NCBI GenBank assembly: GCA_002344125.1
Contig: DDTQ01000011.1
Coordinates: forward strand, 703,245-767,244
Source of the DNA: Ignavibacteria bacterium UBA2360
GTDB lineage: Bacteria; Bacteroidota; Ignavibacteria; Tepidaquicellales; OLB5
Direction: 5' to 3'
Length of the DNA: 64,000 nucleotides
Shown: in pieces, positions 60,862 to 64,000 of the stretch
How the letters are laid out: every line of letters begins with the position of its first letter
How positions within the stretch are numbered: the stretch's first letter is position 1
Notes under the pieces: model-generated
Told to the model about the DNA's origin: nothing
The model's input: only the letters and a program-made list of their open reading frames with translations
Database searches by the model: none
Translations under genes and position numbers: made by a program

Positions 60862-62289
60862 ATGGCAGCAAAACAGCAGGCTATTAAAAACGTTTTTGCT
60901 ATGATAAAAAAGCATGACGTTAAAATGATAGATTTCCGTTTTACCGATATGCCGGGGCAGTGGCAGCACTTCAGCATACCGGCAAGGAACCTTGATGAAA
61001 AAGTATTCACAGAAGGCCTGGGATTCGATGGATCATCGATCAGGGGATGGCAGTCAATCAATGAATCCGACATGCTTATTTTTCCCGATCCGGAAACTGC
61101 GAATATCGATCCATTCATCGTATCAAAAAATCTTTCGATGATCTGCGATATTTATACTCCTGCAAACAAAGAGCGTTATAGCCGCGATCCGCGATATGTT
61201 GCAATGAAGGCTGAAGAATACCTGAAGTCCACAAAAATAGCAGATACAATTTACTGCGGACCCGAAGCAGAATTCTTCATACTTGACCATGTTGCTTATA
61301 ATGTGAATGAATACAGCAGCTGGTACAAGGTTGATTCCCGCGAAGGATTCTGGAATACGGGCACGGAGCTTGAGGCTAATCTTGGTCATAAAATCAGATT
61401 AAAAGAAGGATATTTCCCGGTTCCGCCTGCTGATAGCACCAATGATATCCGCAACGCGATGGTTGAGCATTTGCTTAATGCGGGAATTGAAATTGAAACA
61501 CAGCATCATGAAGTCGCGACCGGCGGTCAGGCTGAAATTGATTACAGGTTCTGCCCCATGGTTGAGTGCGCCGACAAGCTTATGATGTTCAAATACATTG
61601 TAAAGAATACCGCAAGGCAGCATGGTAAAACAGCGACTTTTATGCCTAAACCGATCTTTGGCGATAACGGCAGCGGAATGCATACACATCAGAGCCTATG
61701 GAAAAACGGTAAACCGCTTTTTGCAGGTGATGAATATGCCGGCTTAAGCCAGATGGCATTATACTATATTGGCGGTTTGCTTAAACATGCGCCATCACTA
61801 CTTGCGTTAACCAATCCAACAACAAATTCATATAAACGCCTCGTTCCGGGATATGAGGCACCGGTAAATCTTGCTTACTCAAAAGGTAACCGAAGCGCGG
61901 CTATCAGGATCCCTATGTATTCCAACAGTCCAAAAGCTAAGCGAGTTGAATTCAGGTGTCCGGATGGTACGGCCAATCCGTACCTTGCGTTTTCAGCGAT
62001 GTTAATGGCTGGACTTGACGGCATACAGAACAAGATCGATCCGGGTGAGGCGATGGAAATGGATATCTATCATTTAAGTAACAAAGAACTTAAGAATATT
62101 CCACAGGCTCCTGATAACCTTGAATCCGCGCTTGAATGTCTGGCAAATGATAACGAATATCTGAAACAGGGCGGTGTATTCACTGATGATCTGATTGAGA
62201 CATGGATAGAGTATAAAATGGAAAAAGAAGTTAAGCCGATGGCTTTGAGACCTCATCCGTATGAATTCCATTTGTACTATGAAGTGTAG
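60862..62289 (+). CDS. glnA: Glutamine synthetase type I, paralog 2 (adenylylation Tyr present)
   Basis: A 475-aa enzyme with GLGFDGSSIRGW, GPEAEFFILD, ETQHHEVATGGQAEID, GSGMHTHQSLW, NPTTNSYKRLVPGYEAP and RIPMYS. DIYHLSNKE aligns with the E. coli adenylylation loop (DLYDLPPE) and keeps the Tyr, unlike paralog 1. This is the typical housekeeping GSI-beta form. A clear ribosome site and own terminator indicate separate transcription. Confidence 0.96.
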   Translation: MAAKQQAIKNVFAMIKKHDVKMIDFRFTDMPGQWQHFSIPARNLDEKVFTEGLGFDGSSIRGWQSINESDMLIFPDPETANIDPFIVSKNLSMICDIYTPANKERYSRDPRYVAMKAEEYLKSTKIADTIYCGPEAEFFILDHVAYNVNEYSSWYKVDSREGFWNTGTELEANLGHKIRLKEGYFPVPPADSTNDIRNAMVEHLLNAGIEIETQHHEVATGGQAEIDYRFCPMVECADKLMMFKYIVKNTARQHGKTATFMPKPIFGDNGSGMHTHQSLWKNGKPLFAGDEYAGLSQMALYYIGGLLKHAPSLLALTNPTTNSYKRLVPGYEAPVNLAYSKGNRSAAIRIPMYSNSPKAKRVEFRCPDGTANPYLAFSAMLMAGLDGIQNKIDPGEAMEMDIYHLSNKELKNIPQAPDNLESALECLANDNEYLKQGGVFTDDLIETWIEYKMEKEVKPMALRPHPYEFHLYYEV

Positions 62290-62339
62290 TGAAATGTGAA
62301 ATGTGTAAACGCAAAATGCAAAAGTAAAAAAGCAAAAAT

Positions 62340-62367
62340 AGCGGCTCGAAAGGGCCGCTTTTTTTAT
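62340..62367 (+). terminator. Terminator after glutamine synthetase 2
   Basis: AGCGGCTC-gaaa-GGGCCGCT (GNRA loop, one T-G wobble) followed by seven T. Confidence 0.88.
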
Positions 62368-62495
62368 ACACTCATACGATGAACTGCAGGTGCAGTCAGG
62401 CTTGGAGTCATCTTATGAGTAAGCAAACAGGGATTTTTATTTGTGGTTGCTATGTTCTATAAATTGTAATATTTTATACAAGAATTAGAATATAA

Positions 62496-63098
62496 ATGAA
62501 TACAATCTATACAATTTTAGTTGTTTTGGTTTCAATATCGGCAGTCAATTCACAGGAATTGAAGAAGATTCCGATTCCAACTTTATTCAACACGGGAGTA
62601 GATAATAATAAAATGACCATTGCTGATGGTGAAACTGATCCGCACTACGTACTGAGCATCAGCGCTGACCCTCAGTTTTCGGGTCCTGAAACAAAAGTAG
62701 TATATTCAGATGGTTTCCCGATAGGTCCGTGGCTGTATAATGACGCAGTTTCAAAATGGATAGCACCAAGGGCAGATGCTGGAGAATGGAATTCACCGGG
62801 AATATATGTTTATACTTTGTCCTTTTCACTGCATGGCTTTAAACACGAAACAGCTGAGATCAGGGGATTCTGGGTATCAGATAATAATGGAGCTGATATT
62901 ATGATAAACGGGAAAAGCACGGGCTTCTTCACGGTTTATGACGCGTTCAGGTATGGTTTCAGCCCGTTTGAAATTAAAGAAGGATTTGTAAACGGCATAA
63001 ACACCATTTCATTTGTTGTGAATAACGGTGAGGCTCCCACAGGATTGCGGGTTATGATAGAAGGCAAAGCCGTGCCGATTGAGTTTACTGGGAAGTAG
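62496..63098 (+). CDS. Exported protein with beta-sandwich domain
   Basis: A 200-aa protein with a signal peptide (ILVVLVSISAVNSQ) and one predicted beta-rich domain (YTLSFSLHGFKHETAEIRGF, ADIMINGKSTGFF, GINTISFVVNNGEAPTGLRV). The last part matches the pattern of galactose-binding-like domains that recur in secreted proteins of planctomycetes and Bacteroidota. It lacks the T9SS tail. Ligand unknown. Confidence 0.75.
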   Translation: MNTIYTILVVLVSISAVNSQELKKIPIPTLFNTGVDNNKMTIADGETDPHYVLSISADPQFSGPETKVVYSDGFPIGPWLYNDAVSKWIAPRADAGEWNSPGIYVYTLSFSLHGFKHETAEIRGFWVSDNNGADIMINGKSTGFFTVYDAFRYGFSPFEIKEGFVNGINTISFVVNNGEAPTGLRVMIEGKAVPIEFTGK

Positions 63099-63108
63099 CT
63101 GATCCTGG

Positions 63109-63139
63109 TTCATCGGATGACTTTAAGTCATCCGATGAA
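63109..63139. terminator. Perfect 15-bp hairpin between convergent genes
   Basis: TTCATCGGATGACTT-t-AAGTCATCCGATGAA, followed by gaattttt. It serves the exported-protein gene and probably the bacterioferritin gene on the other strand. Confidence 0.7.
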
Positions 63140-63146
63140 TGAATTT

Positions 63147-63644
63147 TTACTTTGCGGGCGGGGGAGCTGCCATTGTTTTACTCCGCTCAATTGACTGCAG
63201 TGCAAGATAGCTGGTTCCGAATTTCGCGATATTATCAAGCTCAGTATCATACTGTGCATAGTGCCGTTCTTCATCTGCTACAAGCCCTTCAAATACCTGT
63301 TTTGAAATAGCATCAGAATTTACCGAGCATTCGTTTGCCCAGATGTTATATTCTTTTGCGCTTTCTTCCTCCATCTTACGCGCAAGTTCCAGCATTCCTT
63401 TTACATCTTTTACCTGCTGAACTTTATCTTTTGGGGTCATATCAACATCACCCTTTAGAAACAGTATCCTTTCGGCAAGTTTTTCTACGTGCATCATTTC
63501 TTCGATGGCTGTTCGTTTGAAAAGTCCGGCAAGCAGATCGTAACCCTGGTCATCACAATGGAAATGGAAATACATGTATTGGTGAATTGCGCTCATCTCA
63601 TCTGAGGCGGCTTTATTAAGTAATTCAATACTTTTTTCGTGCAT
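63147..63644 (-). CDS. bfr: Bacterioferritin
   Basis: A 165-aa four-helix iron-storage protein. Ferroxidase ligands are in SDEMSAIHQYMYFHFH (E18-equivalent), EEMMHVEKL (E51, M52 and H54 equivalents; Met52 is the heme ligand) and ADEERHYAQYD (E127 and H130 equivalents). Ends in Ala/Pro-rich tail. A TATTTTTG element (63686-63679, minus) and AAAGGA lie before the start. Confidence 0.93.
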   Translation of the reverse strand: MHEKSIELLNKAASDEMSAIHQYMYFHFHCDDQGYDLLAGLFKRTAIEEMMHVEKLAERILFLKGDVDMTPKDKVQQVKDVKGMLELARKMEEESAKEYNIWANECSVNSDAISKQVFEGLVADEERHYAQYDTELDNIAKFGTSYLALQSIERSKTMAAPPPAK

Positions 63645-63749
63645 AATAAATAATTCCTTTCAGGTGAATCTTATTATACAAAAATATTAAATTTTTGACC
63701 CTAAAAATATGATTTAGGACAGGATATAAGTTACGTATTTACAGAAAGT

Positions 63750-63775
63750 AAAAAGGCTGCATAGGCAGCCTTTTT
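63750..63775 (-). terminator. Terminator downstream of the TPR gene
   Basis: AAAAAGGCTGC-atag-GCAGCCTTTTT, symmetrical with T-runs on both strands; for the minus-strand TPR gene it lies 32 bp past the stop. Confidence 0.8.
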
Positions 63776-63806
63776 GCGGAGGTAAATATAGATTTGAAGA
63801 AAAGAA

Positions 63807-64000
63807 TTATTTTGCTGCTTTTTCCATGTAGTTTTTTAACGAGCTATCCAATGCCGGCTTTTGCGAAACAGCTGTTTGCCAATCCTTAAGCGCATTTGGT
63901 TTATCCATTGAATTGAAGAATGAAAATCCCCTGTTAACATAAGCGTCAGTGAGGTTTGGATCAAGTTCAATAGCTTTTGAGTAGTCATTGATCGCCTGCG
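63807..64000 (-). CDS. TPR-repeat protein, C-terminal part (5' end beyond window)
   Basis: 64 codons enter from the right edge and stop at 63807. QAINDYSKAIELDPNLTDAY then VNRGFSFFNSMDKPNALKDW is a tetratricopeptide repeat, with a short helical end (NYMEKAAK). The rest of the protein is not visible. Confidence 0.85.
   Translation of the reverse strand, partial: QAINDYSKAIELDPNLTDAYVNRGFSFFNSMDKPNALKDWQTAVSQKPALDSSLKNYMEKAAK

Noticed and set aside
1..64000. CRISPR arrays, rRNA genes, prophage
   Set aside because: No regularly spaced 25-40-bp repeats with unique spacers, no rRNA-like stretches and no phage structural or integrase genes were seen.

Overview
The window looks like chromosome from a Bacteroidota/Chlorobi-lineage bacterium, most likely the Ignavibacteria. 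Two large secreted proteins end in a type IX secretion (T9SS) sorting tail with the NYPNPFNP-type signature. Several genes are preceded by the Bacteroidota promoter pattern TTG-N19/20-TAnnTTTG. Shine-Dalgarno sequences are often weak and TTG starts occur. Families such as DUF3098, OMP_b-brl and M43 proteases also fit. The assignment is inferred from these traits, not from a database comparison.

Layout, left to right. 1-1.6 kb (minus): a DoxX-like membrane protein cut by the window edge, then prfA. 1.8-6.2 kb (plus): a four-gene set with two D-Ala-D-Ala-ligase-like ATP-grasp enzymes, a GNAT acetyltransferase and a lysine 2,3-aminomutase-type radical SAM enzyme. 6.2-13.8 kb: two paralogous 486-aa proteins of unknown function (minus) bracket a compact module of a small membrane protein, a CHAT caspase-like protein that has lost its catalytic His and a cytoplasmic subtilase, followed by a secreted M43 metalloprotease. 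14.0-20.5 kb: a small ribbon-helix-helix protein, a hotdog-methyltransferase fusion and a 1591-aa T9SS surface protein. 20.6-30.2 kb: a cupin, the B12-dependent ribonucleotide reductase NrdJ, small proteins, a YgjP-like metallopeptidase, Ada and TrmB. 30.5-39 kb: citrate synthase, an L,D-transpeptidase, an EthD protein, a TonB/PstS-like/TPR group, an M20 peptidase and DUF3098. 39-49 kb: an outer-membrane barrel with a lipoprotein, a third member of the 486-aa family, an SRPBCC/zinc-ribbon pair, an MBL hydrolase, pyrophosphatase, a GldM-like protein and a two-component system. 49-57 kb: a quinone oxidoreductase, a DUF4143 ATPase with twin operators, a small P-loop kinase, trpS-nuoJ, tRNA-Leu with a decayed copy beside it, and a DnaQ-UvrC-type nuclease. 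57-64 kb: Ndk, an Lrp-type regulator overlapping one glutamine synthetase, a REP-associated transposase, a second glutamine synthetase, a secreted protein, bacterioferritin and a TPR protein cut by the right edge.

The window is rich in short palindromic elements (REP-like hairpins, stop-codon-abutting 70-bp repeats, a three-way-junction repeat), and it carries a Y1 (HUH) REP-associated transposase flanked by paired hairpins. The two best candidates for undescribed systems are the small-membrane-protein/CHAT/subtilase module (7.8-10.8 kb) and the ATP-grasp x2/GNAT/aminomutase set (2.0-6.1 kb), which could make a beta-lysine-containing metabolite.
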